Below, piece by piece: positions 44,369-53,275 of a stretch of 64,000 nucleotides of DNA. The stretch spans positions 496,001-560,000 of the forward strand of contig NZ_AP028066.1 in assembly GCF_030297135.1 (NCBI RefSeq). Reading direction: 5' to 3'. The notes under the pieces were generated by a model. It was given only the letters and a program-made list of their open reading frames with translations. It ran no database searches and had not been told where the DNA came from. The position numbers and the translations under genes were made by a program. Source of the stretch: Pseudoalteromonas apostichopi. GTDB taxonomy: Bacteria > Pseudomonadota > Gammaproteobacteria > Enterobacterales > Alteromonadaceae. Numbering within the stretch: the first letter of the stretch is position 1; the number at the start of each line of letters is the position of its first letter.

Positions 44369-47300
44369 TTAATTTTTTATCAGCGCAAGCATTTGCTCTT
44401 CATCAAATTGAGTAAAACTCATTGATTTTTCAGTAAATAATGCATCAACAAGCGCTTGCTTATGCTGCTGCATTTTAAATACTTTTTGTTCAATTGAGTT
44501 AGCCATAATCAATTTATAAACAAACACAGGATTAGTTTGGCCAATTCGATAAGCACGATCTGTCGCTTGTTTCTCAACAGCAGGGTTCCACCAAGGGTCA
44601 AAATGAATCACGGTATCTGCTTGAGTCAGGTTTAACCCTGTACCACCGGCTTTTAAACTAATTAAGAACACAGATGTATCACCTTGAGTAAACTCTTCGA
44701 TAACACGATCGCGTTGTCTTGTTTGCCCTGTTAGCATACTAAAGCTGATGCCAAGCTCATTTAATCGCTCCGCAATCACATCAAGTGCCATGGTGAATTG
44801 ACTAAATATAATCACCTTTCGGCCTTCACTAAGCATGATAGGTAAATGTTTAGAAAGCCATTCAAGCTTAGCGCTGCCTGCTTGAGATGTTGGATCTATC
44901 AATTTGGGGTGACAACAAATTTGTCTTAATTTTAATAATGCATCCAGAAAAGCCAGCTTACTTTTTTGCACACCCTGCTGAGCAAATAGATCGACCAATT
45001 TCTGCTCTAATGATTCAGTTATACCGGTATAAATTTCTTTTTGTTTAGTTTCAAATTCAAATTCTTTTACTAGCTCTGTCTTCTCTGGTAACTCTTGAGT
45101 AACTTGCGCTTTAGTTCGGCGTAAGATAAATGGCATGATCAATGACTTCAATTCGTCAGCGCGTTGTACATCGTTATCACGCTCAATAGGCGTTTGAAAG
45201 TAGCTTTTAAAATGTGTTTGCGAACCAAGTAAAGACGGCATAGCAAAGTCGAGCAAGGATTTAAGCTCAAATAGATTATTTTCAATAGGGGTGCCGCTTA
45301 AACACAATTTAAAGTCAGCATTAAGGCGCTTAACCAAACGTGAAACTTGAGCTGCATCATTTTTAATATATTGGGCTTCATCTAAAATGATATTTTCAAA
45401 ATAAAGCGGCGAATAAAAAGCGATGTCGCGCTTAAGCAGTGGGTAAGTCGTTAAAATACAATCAGCTTGCGACAGCTGTTGTAATTGGTCGCTGCGAGCA
45501 GCACCGAATACTGTGGTGATTTTTAAGTTGCTAGCAAACTTATTAATTTCGCTTTGCCAATTACCAACAAGGCTTGTTGGGCAAACAATTAACGTAGGGC
45601 CTGCTTGTGGTGATTGCTTGGCGTTAGCTAAAAAGGCGATGACTTGTAAGGTTTTACCTAGTCCCATGTCGTCAGCCAAAATACCACCGAGCTGGTGACG
45701 TTTTAAAAAGTTGAGCCAATCAACACCGTGCTGTTGGTACTCACGTAATTGCACACCTTGGTTTAAGCCTTGAATATCGGACTTTTTAATAAGTTGTTGT
45801 GAGTCACTTAACTCAGCTAAGTAAGCATCTAGCGCATCGTCAACAATATTCACCTTAATCGCTTTTTGCTCAATAAGCTTTGGCAAAAACGATAGCGGCA
45901 TTAAGATTTCGTCACGCGTTTTGATATGCTCAAAACGTTCACGATAATCGTTAAGTTGCATCATCGCGACCTTTTCAACTACCGCAAAGCGTTTACCTAC
46001 AGTAAAATAATAGAAACGCTCACTTTGTCTATTAAGTGACTGATAAATATTATTATCAGTGATAAATAGTTGTTGCGTTTTGACTCCAGAGATCACGATT
46101 TTACTAACTATCTGATGTCCTTTACCACGCTCAACTTGCAGTGAAAGCTGTTTTAGAGCTTTGCCGACCTCTAACTCATCATTAATTTTCCAACCACGCT
46201 TTAATAAGTTAGGAATAATTTCAAACTTTAGCCAATGCTCATGAATAACTGATTGTTTATTAAAGATAAACTCAGTTTGTAAAGCCCCTTTACATAATTC
46301 AAAACCGAGATTGGTTAATTCATTTACAACGGTATTTTCTAATGACTGGTTGAGTATATCCGCTGGAGCTTGGCTTAAATCATACAAGGAGTTTTGATAA
46401 TTAAACTGCAATGATAAGCGGATTGTACCCTCGTCATTATGAATACTGATGACTGGGAATACAGTTCGAGCTAGGCTTTTTTTACTTTGCTTAAAAGCAT
46501 GCGGAATAACCCCTTCACCGAAGTTATCATTGAGTTGCTGATAAACACGGTCAAAGTTCTCAGTGTGAATTGCAGGCATATTTGCGAGTAAAGCTATTTC
46601 ATCAGCTGTTAATGGAGTACGAATACGACCTACTTTTAGTTTTTCTGGATCAAGGTAGGTCGGAGGTGTTGTTTTTAATAATAACCAATTATCTTGGCCT
46701 GCTAGCGTCATACTCAATGAGGTTAAGTCTTTATTTTGTTTCCAATCAAACTCTAGAGCTTGCATGCTATCAGCTTTAATAGCTTGGCGTGAACGACCTA
46801 AGAACAAACGTTGCGTAGCGATTAATTGCTGTAGTGCAGCAAACCCCCATTGACCTTTAAGCTCTAATTTACCGAGTGCATTTTGTGAGCGTATCCAACT
46901 ATATAAACGAAAGTCTGACTCTAGTAAATCAGTAGGAGTTACAAAGCTGTTTAATTGCTGCTCTGTAAGATTTCGACCTAGGGTATAATTATGTTCAGGG
47001 TCATAATTAGCAATCTTCGGGGTGATAGTTACTATAGATTTCTCTACATCAAGAACAAATAATAAAACCTGTTTGGCATCTTCGTTGGCAATCTGCTTAA
47101 GCGTCTTAAGTTCACTAAACCAATCGTTAATGATGTAGTCTTCACCGTAGTCGCCTGAATGTTCAATTTTGAGCTTAAGTAACACGGCGGCAATATGACG
47201 ACATTTGGTTTTAGATCCGCAAGTGCAGTGTGAATCGACCGAAAATCCACTTGGTAATTTACTGATCTCAATATGCTGAGTGAAGGTATTTCCTTCGTTA

Positions 47301-47512
47301 CCAAACATCGATGCATCAATAACACTAAAGTCACTGTTATGTTCTAACCAGTTGATTTGACCGTTCTGATGATACTCTTTTGCTTTACTTAACACATGTG
47401 GCTTAAACAGCTGTTTAATGAAGCGCTCAGACAGGGGAAACTGAGTTTCTTGCTCTTGTTTTATTTCTTCAAAGATAGCTAATAAGTCATTTTTGGATAA
47501 GTTAGCAGACAT
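44369..47512 (-). CDS. SNF2-family helicase with N-terminal SWIM zinc finger
   Basis: 1047 residues. The SWIM motif CTCGSKTKCRH near residue 98 is followed by a long DNA-binding region, then the SNF2 ATPase: ADDMGLGKTLQVIAFL (motif I, about residue 610), DEAQYIKN (II), LSGTPIENNLFELKSLLDF (III), FSQFTMALDVIAE (IV), SLKAGGTGLNLTQADTVIHFDPWWNPAVE (V) and DRAYRIGQ (VI). Such proteins translocate on duplex DNA; the cellular role is unknown. A parS-like site (46279) and an iteron-like 18-mer (46091) lie inside. Confidence 0.93.
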   Translation of the reverse strand: MSANLSKNDLLAIFEEIKQEQETQFPLSERFIKQLFKPHVLSKAKEYHQNGQINWLEHNSDFSVIDASMFGNEGNTFTQHIEISKLPSGFSVDSHCTCGSKTKCRHIAAVLLKLKIEHSGDYGEDYIINDWFSELKTLKQIANEDAKQVLLFVLDVEKSIVTITPKIANYDPEHNYTLGRNLTEQQLNSFVTPTDLLESDFRLYSWIRSQNALGKLELKGQWGFAALQQLIATQRLFLGRSRQAIKADSMQALEFDWKQNKDLTSLSMTLAGQDNWLLLKTTPPTYLDPEKLKVGRIRTPLTADEIALLANMPAIHTENFDRVYQQLNDNFGEGVIPHAFKQSKKSLARTVFPVISIHNDEGTIRLSLQFNYQNSLYDLSQAPADILNQSLENTVVNELTNLGFELCKGALQTEFIFNKQSVIHEHWLKFEIIPNLLKRGWKINDELEVGKALKQLSLQVERGKGHQIVSKIVISGVKTQQLFITDNNIYQSLNRQSERFYYFTVGKRFAVVEKVAMMQLNDYRERFEHIKTRDEILMPLSFLPKLIEQKAIKVNIVDDALDAYLAELSDSQQLIKKSDIQGLNQGVQLREYQQHGVDWLNFLKRHQLGGILADDMGLGKTLQVIAFLANAKQSPQAGPTLIVCPTSLVGNWQSEINKFASNLKITTVFGAARSDQLQQLSQADCILTTYPLLKRDIAFYSPLYFENIILDEAQYIKNDAAQVSRLVKRLNADFKLCLSGTPIENNLFELKSLLDFAMPSLLGSQTHFKSYFQTPIERDNDVQRADELKSLIMPFILRRTKAQVTQELPEKTELVKEFEFETKQKEIYTGITESLEQKLVDLFAQQGVQKSKLAFLDALLKLRQICCHPKLIDPTSQAGSAKLEWLSKHLPIMLSEGRKVIIFSQFTMALDVIAERLNELGISFSMLTGQTRQRDRVIEEFTQGDTSVFLISLKAGGTGLNLTQADTVIHFDPWWNPAVEKQATDRAYRIGQTNPVFVYKLIMANSIEQKVFKMQQHKQALVDALFTEKSMSFTQFDEEQMLALIKN
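46091..46108 (-). repeat. Dispersed iteron-like 18-mer i (inside the SNF2 gene)
   Basis: Minus strand GTTAGTAAAATCGTGATC, exact consensus. Confidence 0.7.
46279..46293. promoter_or_regulatory. parS-like 15-bp site 7 (inside the SNF2 gene)
   Basis: GTAAAGCCCCTTTAC, reverse complement of the sites at 19396 and 23792; perfect arms. It is the complete site nearest to parB. Confidence 0.65.
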
Positions 47513-47721
47513 AACGCTTATGGCAGTAAAAACAAAAAATAATTCTGCCAGTATATGATCTATCGACCCAGAGCTAAAGCACTATTGAGCAATATTGGAC
47601 TGGTTGGAGCTGATAACTTAGTAAAAAACTGCTTTAAAAGAAAATGAAAGTTGAAAATTGACATTCTGAGCATTTAACAAACAACAATCGCACAAGATAT
47701 AAACAGCTTAATAACAAGGCA

Positions 47722-47792
47722 GGGGCTTTACAGATCGCTTTTTTACTAAGTAAACAAATTTATGGAGTAAAAAGCCTGTAAAGGGGTTATTA
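47722..47792. promoter_or_regulatory. Two parS-like half sites interleaved with iterons
   Basis: GGGGCTTTAC (47722-47731) and GTAAAGGGGTTA (47778-47789) are the two halves of the 15-mer, 46 bp apart, each directly abutting an iteron-like 18-mer (47733 and 47793). Confidence 0.45.
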
Positions 47793-47928
47793 GTTGGTAA
47801 AAAACTGATCTGAGAGGCTAATAAGTAGCTATTTTTACATTATTAGATCATTATTTTACTAACAAATGGGAGGTTGGGATCACGCTTTTACTAACAGTAA
47901 AAGCGCGATAGATCATTATTTTACTAAC
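47733..47928. repeat. Iteron-like array downstream of parB (5 copies)
   Basis: Copies at 47733-47750 (-), 47793-47810 (+), 47846-47863 (-), 47878-47895 (-) and 47911-47928 (-). The last three fit GTTAGTAAA-N4-TGATC exactly and the first two differ by one or two bases. The last abuts the parB stop codon. This array and the parS-like half sites fill the 415-bp gap between parB and the SNF2 gene; no gene is seen there. Confidence 0.85.
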
Positions 47929-48890
47929 TAATTAAAGCTATTTAAAAGTTTAGTTAACTGCTCTAAACGTTTGTCTGTCATCACTTTATTATCGATTTTG
48001 ACAGATAAATCGCCGCTTTTGATATTGCGCTGTACGCTAACAAACTCACTGTCGATGAGCGCTTCTCGGCGACTTGGCGTTGCAGGCTCAGCTGTTAATA
48101 ATTTCGTAATTGCAAGAGCACGTTTATCATCGCTACTAATCTGCGCTATTTCAGCATCACTACTCACATCATTTACTAACTTAGTGAATAACTGCTCATC
48201 ACGTTCTTTGGCACTAATTAGCTTTTTGGCCACTTCACGGCCAACATGGTTAGCAGTAGGATAAAGGCTCAAAACTGTTGCAGGGAGATTCTCATAAGCT
48301 TTGATAGCATCAGCAATCGCAGTGTGAGATACCCCCTCAATTGCCGCAATCTCACGATAAGAGCCCTTTTTACCCTCAGCAATAAGTTCATCACGGGTTT
48401 GTTGATAAGCTTGACCAAGCTCCCACAGACTTGGGGCAATGTATTGGTCTGATGATACAGCAAGGATTTTAGCATCTTGATCTGTAAAATCTTCAGAGCT
48501 TAAAACTAAGTAATCAGAGTTACTCAAAATACATGCTTTACGACGACGAGAGCCTGCTAACACAAGCATTTCGTCACCTTTATCCCAACATAGTGCAGGG
48601 TGCTGGTTGCGGCCGTCTTCGGCAATTGCGGGAAGGATATCGGCAACTGACTTTTCATTTAGTAATGATTGTACGCGGCGGTTTTTACCATAGACCTTTG
48701 TTCTTGCTTCAATTTCTGAGCTAGGAATAACCTTACACACCAGGGTAATTTGGCGAGTAGGATCGCTAGGTGCTGGCATACTAATAACATCGCCAGCCGA
48801 TGCCTGTTCAAGCAAAGCATCTAAGCTACTACTTTCAATTGAGGTTGAAAAAGGGTCTAAGCTGGTATCATTTTTACGTTTTTTAGCCAT
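47928..48890 (-). CDS. parB: Chromid partition protein ParB
   Basis: The centromere-binding partner of ParA. 320 residues with a ParB/Spo0J-like N-terminal domain (YGKNRRVQSLLNEKSV, AGSRRRKACIL; the GSRRR arginines resemble the CTP-binding GERR box), then an HTH region SYREIAAIEGVSHTAIADAI at about residues 175-195 and a C-terminal dimer domain. The overall form is plasmid-type rather than chromosomal ParB. Fourteen bases after parA. The probable binding sites are the 15-bp near-palindromes listed here. Confidence 0.92.
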   Translation of the reverse strand: MAKKRKNDTSLDPFSTSIESSSLDALLEQASAGDVISMPAPSDPTRQITLVCKVIPSSEIEARTKVYGKNRRVQSLLNEKSVADILPAIAEDGRNQHPALCWDKGDEMLVLAGSRRRKACILSNSDYLVLSSEDFTDQDAKILAVSSDQYIAPSLWELGQAYQQTRDELIAEGKKGSYREIAAIEGVSHTAIADAIKAYENLPATVLSLYPTANHVGREVAKKLISAKERDEQLFTKLVNDVSSDAEIAQISSDDKRALAITKLLTAEPATPSRREALIDSEFVSVQRNIKSGDLSVKIDNKVMTDKRLEQLTKLLNSFN

Positions 48891-48904
48891 TTTTATTCTT
48901 TACC

Positions 48905-50143
48905 TTACTTAGCTGAATTTAGAGACGACTGTGTTGATTGCCAATTCGAGCGGATCAGCATTTCAAGCTCATCTACTACATCTTTGATATTTTCCTGAGC
49001 ACGAAGTAAAGACTCACGACTAGCTAAGCTGTCAGAGGTTTTTTGATCAAAAATGGTGTTAAAAGATGATGAACTAGCTGTAATAGCAGAACTATGATTA
49101 ATTGGATAGCTCATTACTTGGCGACCAAATGCACTACGAACATCTTTAACAATATCTCGTTGTGAGTGGTTACCCTTAACATAGTTAGTTACCAAGAATT
49201 GCATAAAATCCCAACCTTGGTGACCAAGTGCTGCAACTGTATGGTAAATCTCACCTAATCGTTTTAAGTATTTATTGTTTGCATCAAAGTCGACAGCTTC
49301 AGGATGAACCGGAATAAGCATCGCAGTTGAAGCCATTAATGCATTATAAAACATGAAGTTAAGGGATGGAGCTGTATCAATTAGAATAATGTCAAATTGG
49401 TCTTTTACTGGCTCGATAACTTTTTCTAGCAGCTTATGATAGTGACGTGTTTTATCGTAACTAGAGCTATCTTTTAATAAAGTTGCTGTTTCATGCTCAA
49501 AGTAAAAGTCATCCATACCTGAAGGTAAAATACGAATATTAGGAATGTGGGTAGGTAAAAAAGAATTACCTACTAGCTCATGCCAGGTTTCATTTTCTTC
49601 AAGCTCGATACAATCACGCATCAAGTCACCCACAGTGATCGGGTCTGGCTCACTTGGTGGGAAAAAACTTGACGAAGAGCCTTGTGGATCAAGATCAATA
49701 ATACCGATTCGATAGCGTTTAATGTTGGTAGTAGCAAGTGCAGCGGCAATATTTACCATGCTTGTTGTTTTACCACAGCCACCTTTTAATGAATTGATAA
49801 CGATAACTTGTAATTTATCGTCCTCTGTACGGTGATCAGGCTTAATATCCATGATATCGGCCATAGCAAAAATATTTACTAAGGTATATGCATAGTGACC
49901 ATTTGCACCACGTTTAATGTTAAGTTTATCAAAGTCACCATTATCATGGCGTCGTTTTAAGGTACGATTATTACAGCCTAATAAATCAGCTGCTGCTTTT
50001 TGGGTATAAGTTCGAAGTTCTTTTTCTTCAGACTTTAGATGAGCACGATAATGTTGAATACGTCCTTCTAGCGATTTTTCAGCAACTTCTGCTGTCGCTT
50101 TTAGTAACCTATAAGTGGCTAGCGCATTATTATTGATAGACAT
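48905..50143 (-). CDS. parA: Chromid partition ATPase ParA (type Ia)
   Basis: 412 residues. An N-terminal extension with a helix-turn-helix (YTQKAAADLLGCNNRTLKRRHD, about residues 46-67), as in P1 ParA and Vibrio ParA2, suggests autorepression. The deviant Walker A is SLKGGCGKTTSMVNIAAALA (about residues 118-128), with IIDLDPQGSSSS and ILIDTAPSLNFM (Walker B) following. It positions ParB-parS complexes on the nucleoid. Transcribed away from the origin. Confidence 0.95.
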   Translation of the reverse strand: MSINNNALATYRLLKATAEVAEKSLEGRIQHYRAHLKSEEKELRTYTQKAAADLLGCNNRTLKRRHDNGDFDKLNIKRGANGHYAYTLVNIFAMADIMDIKPDHRTEDDKLQVIVINSLKGGCGKTTSMVNIAAALATTNIKRYRIGIIDLDPQGSSSSFFPPSEPDPITVGDLMRDCIELEENETWHELVGNSFLPTHIPNIRILPSGMDDFYFEHETATLLKDSSSYDKTRHYHKLLEKVIEPVKDQFDIILIDTAPSLNFMFYNALMASTAMLIPVHPEAVDFDANNKYLKRLGEIYHTVAALGHQGWDFMQFLVTNYVKGNHSQRDIVKDVRSAFGRQVMSYPINHSSAITASSSSFNTIFDQKTSDSLASRESLLRAQENIKDVVDELEMLIRSNWQSTQSSLNSAK

Positions 50144-50912
50144 ACTTTCTTCCTCAAAGTTATGCTTTAAGTATAATGTCCATTCAAATTGCTGTAAACA
50201 AGTATTTAAGACGACATACCTTTTATTTATAAGACATTTAATAAAAAATTGTAACTTTCTTGAAGCTAAGTATAAATAAATAAGATTAATATCGGTTAAA
50301 TATAAAGGTATATAAGGTTAAGATGCTAAAATATAGAAATATCTGACTGATTTTATTGAATATTTAGTAAAAAGCCAGATCATACTTTTACTTGGTAAAG
50401 ATCAGATCTCTTATTACTCACAGATCAGCCTAATACTAAGCAAAAAATGAGCATTTGAGTTATGCACAGCTTAGTCACGAGTTTATTCACAAAATCATCG
50501 GTATAGATCAATTTTTTACTAACTAAATTATAAAGTTATGCACTGACAAGCTAATCAAATCAAGCAATAAGTTAGTATGGATCTGATCTATAGTTGGTAC
50601 AGATCAGATCTATGCTAACTTGAAGTCGCTTTATCCACATGGTGTTTTGAAAATGGGATTTATGTCGTGTTAATTTGCTATAAAAAGGCGTTTTGCAGGA
50701 CATAATTTGAACTGAGTTAGTAAAATCACGACCTATGAACTATAACTTAGTAAAAATCTGATCTGAAAATTAGCAAGTAAGAATTAGTTGGTATAAATCT
50801 GATCCAAAGAAATAAATTATGATCGGATCAAGTTTATACTAACTTAAACATTTAACTTTTGAAGTTTTATGTGTTGTTATTAACTGTCGAAGAAAAATTG
50901 GAAATAAGAACA
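50144..50912. other. Replication origin region of the chromid
   Basis: The 769-bp gap between divergent parA and rep. From left to right: a very AT-rich stretch (50165-50360) that could unwind; DnaA boxes TTATGCACA (50460-50468), TTATTCACA (50483-50491), TTATGCACT (50536-50544, one mismatch) and TTATCCACA (50631-50639, perfect consensus); and about ten 18-bp iterons interspersed from 50364 to 50843. The arrangement is that of an iteron-type origin helped by DnaA. Confidence 0.85.
50364..50843. repeat. Origin iteron array (about 10 copies)
   Basis: Copies at 50378 (-), 50391 (+), 50506 (-), 50571 (+), 50593 (+), 50602 (-, overlapping the previous), 50716 (+), 50746 (+), 50787 (+) and 50826 (-), each 18 bp, plus a 19-bp variant at 50364. 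Consensus GTTRGTAWAAATCTGATC; the GATC end is kept in all but one. Origin copies are more varied than the dispersed ones, often with AGATCAGATC or ATCTGATC ends. Confidence 0.85.
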
Positions 50913-52127
50913 ATGAGCCGAAAGGTCAACATCTCGGTAGATAACTTACCCGATACTTTACGCGGGCAGATCCACGGGGTGGAAAGTGCGATTGATAATG
51001 AAAGTCTTGCACTATTTACAGACAATAAAGATGTGCGCGTTTCAATTGAAAATGCAGCACATGGTTTGAGAGCTTACTCGAACACTTTTAATCATTATGA
51101 TTTATGGGGACGTTTTGTTCGTTCTGGTCATAAGAAGCTTCCTGTTGAAGAAGCACCAAAGAAAACAATTGTTACTCGAAAAATTTCTGAAAAAGTAGAT
51201 GGCATTCTTTATGATGGCGAAATTAAAATAACACCTGCAGTGGTAAGTACACGTAAAGACGGTGAAGATGTAGAATACCTTGTTTGGCCATCTGATCGTG
51301 AAGAAAAGGTAGAACGTGCCTTAATTCGATTAGCCTCAAAAGGTAAGATTGTAAAAATTAATTTTAAATCGGGAATTCAATACGCGGTTGTTTTTTCGAT
51401 GAATGAATTAGCGCAAGAATTAAAAGCGGTTGGTCAATCGATGCCGTATCCGCAAATTAAAGAATCATTAGAGGCATTACAAGGTTCTAAACTTTCTTTT
51501 AAATATTCAGCGACAGATACCCGTAACTCAGATATTGATGATTCATTTTACGAATCGAACATGAACTTTTTGTCATCACTTCATTTTAGTGGCAAAAAAG
51601 GTCAGGGTGGTAACGTGAAATGTGTGGCATGTTTGAACGCATTTGTTCATAACATGATCGACAACCTTGAATATAAAGGTTACTACTTCAATAGTGCTCA
51701 AGAATTAAAACGTGGTTTATCTCGTTGGATGATGCTTCGTTTATATCATTTATGGCGCTACGCTGCTCCGGGTAAAACTTACCATTTCCGCCTTTTATCT
51801 ATCATGGAAAAGTACGGCTCAATTTATTCAACCGACGAAATTACCGAGAATAAATTAAAAGCATTACGTCGTGATATGACAACTACAATGAAAGACTTAA
51901 TTGAGAAAGGTGCAATTTCTGAATATAACATTACCAATGTTAAAGATGACAAAACCGGTAATATTATTGATTACACTTACGAGATGCATCCGTCTGATCA
52001 ATTTTGCGATGAGATTCTTACGCTTAATAAGCATAATAAACGAATCGAAATTCAAGGTGGTAAACGTATTGTCGAGAATGCAGTTTTAATCGATGAAGAT
52101 AAAATTGAAGAAATAGTAGAAGATTAA
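50913..52127 (+). CDS. Plasmid-type replication initiator (Rep)
   Basis: 404 residues if started at the ATG at 50913 (MSRKVNISVDNLPD; GGAAATAAG upstream); an in-frame start at 50859 would add 18 residues. It shows two winged-helix-like halves: residues about 100-200 (VERALIRLASKGKIVKINF...ELAQELKAVGQSMPYPQIKESLEALQGSKLSF) and about 270-350 (ELKRGLSRWMMLRLYHLWRYA, FRLLSIMEKYGS, LRRDMTTTMKDLIEKGAI), as in Rep_3/TrfA-type initiators. It should bind the 18-bp iterons just upstream. The exact family was not confirmed. Confidence 0.82.
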   Translation: MSRKVNISVDNLPDTLRGQIHGVESAIDNESLALFTDNKDVRVSIENAAHGLRAYSNTFNHYDLWGRFVRSGHKKLPVEEAPKKTIVTRKISEKVDGILYDGEIKITPAVVSTRKDGEDVEYLVWPSDREEKVERALIRLASKGKIVKINFKSGIQYAVVFSMNELAQELKAVGQSMPYPQIKESLEALQGSKLSFKYSATDTRNSDIDDSFYESNMNFLSSLHFSGKKGQGGNVKCVACLNAFVHNMIDNLEYKGYYFNSAQELKRGLSRWMMLRLYHLWRYAAPGKTYHFRLLSIMEKYGSIYSTDEITENKLKALRRDMTTTMKDLIEKGAISEYNITNVKDDKTGNIIDYTYEMHPSDQFCDEILTLNKHNKRIEIQGGKRIVENAVLIDEDKIEEIVED

Positions 52128-52149
52128 TTTCATTAATAATACATACTAT

Positions 52150-52177
52150 GAAAAAAGGCCACGCATGTGGCCTTTTT
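52150..52177. terminator. Terminator between rep and tus
   Basis: AAAAAGGCCAC, GCAT loop, GTGGCCTTTTT; symmetrical, serving two convergent genes. Confidence 0.9.
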
Positions 52178-52184
52178 AACATAA

Positions 52185-53060
52185 TCAATCTGTTACTTGT
52201 TCTAAATAAAGTCTATCTACTAAGAAATCATATTCTCTTTTCCGAGGATGACTCTCCGGTTTTTGGTAATCTGATAATGTACCAAGTTTTACATCTGGTT
52301 CTGGGTTTATCAAAATAAATGGGAGAGCTGCACTAACATGATATCGGTTTTGCGCTGTGTATCTTACATTTACTTGTGGACTTACTCTTGTAGGCCTGCG
52401 AATTCGTAATTTTTCTTTATCACCCAAACTTGCAACACGACTTTGTTCTTGTGCTACAAGTGCTTGCCAAGAATGTTGGTCGATCATTCTTGGATTTGAA
52501 TAACCTGCCGACTTTTCTAACATAGCTAACGCCATTTTTTTTGTAAGCGTTTTTGTTGCATGTTTGTGCATCCAGGTAAAACGAACAGAGTAGGGGGACT
52601 CAGTTTCAAAATGAATTTTACGATAAGCAGCTAAAGTAATAAGGTTTGGCACTGCGTTGTGAACAGCTTCAAAGCGTGCATCATTATTATCAATTGCTAA
52701 CACACAGTTTTTAAAATCGGATTTAGCTTTATTTAACTGATTTATTCGTGCGGTAATAAACTGCTTATCGACATCTTTTAGTACTAACAACCCAGGATGC
52801 CTTTTTAATACACGGCTACTTAACCCCGTTTTCTTGTAAAAGTCCCCAAAAGAATTAAGAATTTGCTTTTGAGCTTCCTCTCCCTCAAATTTATTAACAG
52901 GGATATTAGAAGGAACTTGTTTTTCATCGTTAATATTTATATCTGGCAACTGATAATATGACGCTTTATAAAACCCCATCTGTTTTAATTCTTCACAAAA
53001 TAAATGGGTTAGCTCACTTACCAAATCAAACTGACTGCGAATTTCTAGCTTTGTACTCAT
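52185..53060 (-). CDS. tus: Tus homologue, Ter-site-binding replication-fork barrier protein
   Basis: It binds Ter DNA as a monomer and stops the replicative helicase from one side only. 291 residues (E. coli Tus 309) from the ATG at 53060. Strong local matches: INQLNKAKSDF, ARFEAVHNAVPNLITLAAYR, VRFTWMHKHATKTL...ALAMLEKS, SNPR, EKLRIRRPTRVSP and the ending RLYLEQVTD. Phe130 and His134 align with E. coli Phe140 and His144, the pocket that traps the flipped cytosine in the lock; Arg of SNPR aligns with Arg198. The open frame runs 32 codons further upstream, but that part is outside the family. It sits 58 bp from the end of rep, convergent. Confidence 0.93.
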   Translation of the reverse strand: MSTKLEIRSQFDLVSELTHLFCEELKQMGFYKASYYQLPDININDEKQVPSNIPVNKFEGEEAQKQILNSFGDFYKKTGLSSRVLKRHPGLLVLKDVDKQFITARINQLNKAKSDFKNCVLAIDNNDARFEAVHNAVPNLITLAAYRKIHFETESPYSVRFTWMHKHATKTLTKKMALAMLEKSAGYSNPRMIDQHSWQALVAQEQSRVASLGDKEKLRIRRPTRVSPQVNVRYTAQNRYHVSAALPFILINPEPDVKLGTLSDYQKPESHPRKREYDFLVDRLYLEQVTD

Positions 53061-53077
53061 AAGAACACATCTTACAT
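53061..53077 (-). promoter_or_regulatory. Ter-like / Tus-operator motif 1
   Basis: Minus strand ATGTAAGATGTGTTCTT, ending directly at the tus ATG. Shares the core TAWGATGTGTTCTT with the two copies at 53162 and 53276, which point the other way. No clear ribosome site is otherwise visible before the tus start. Confidence 0.55.
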
Positions 53078-53161
53078 ACTCATGTTTCAAGTTTAACCTT
53101 TTCTTTTGATAATTTGAAGTTTCCATTATGAATATTGCTGACCTAACTACAAGCACAATTA

Positions 53162-53178
53162 ATGTATGATGTGTTCTT
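53162..53178 (+). promoter_or_regulatory. Ter-like / Tus-operator motif 2
   Basis: ATGTATGATGTGTTCTT, 102 bp upstream of the tus start, opposite orientation to motif 1; 16 of 17 bases shared with it. Confidence 0.55.
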
Positions 53179-53275
53179 TATTGTATTCCATAGCACGCTT
53201 TTATTATTTTTCAATATAGTGCTAGAAAAGTGTATTTATCTAGCGTAAAGCTGAGGTTACATAGATAGTAACTTA

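Noticed and set aside
48163..48180. Partial 18-mer CATCATTTACTAAC inside parB
   Set aside because: The GATC end is missing; only the left half fits, within expected chance.
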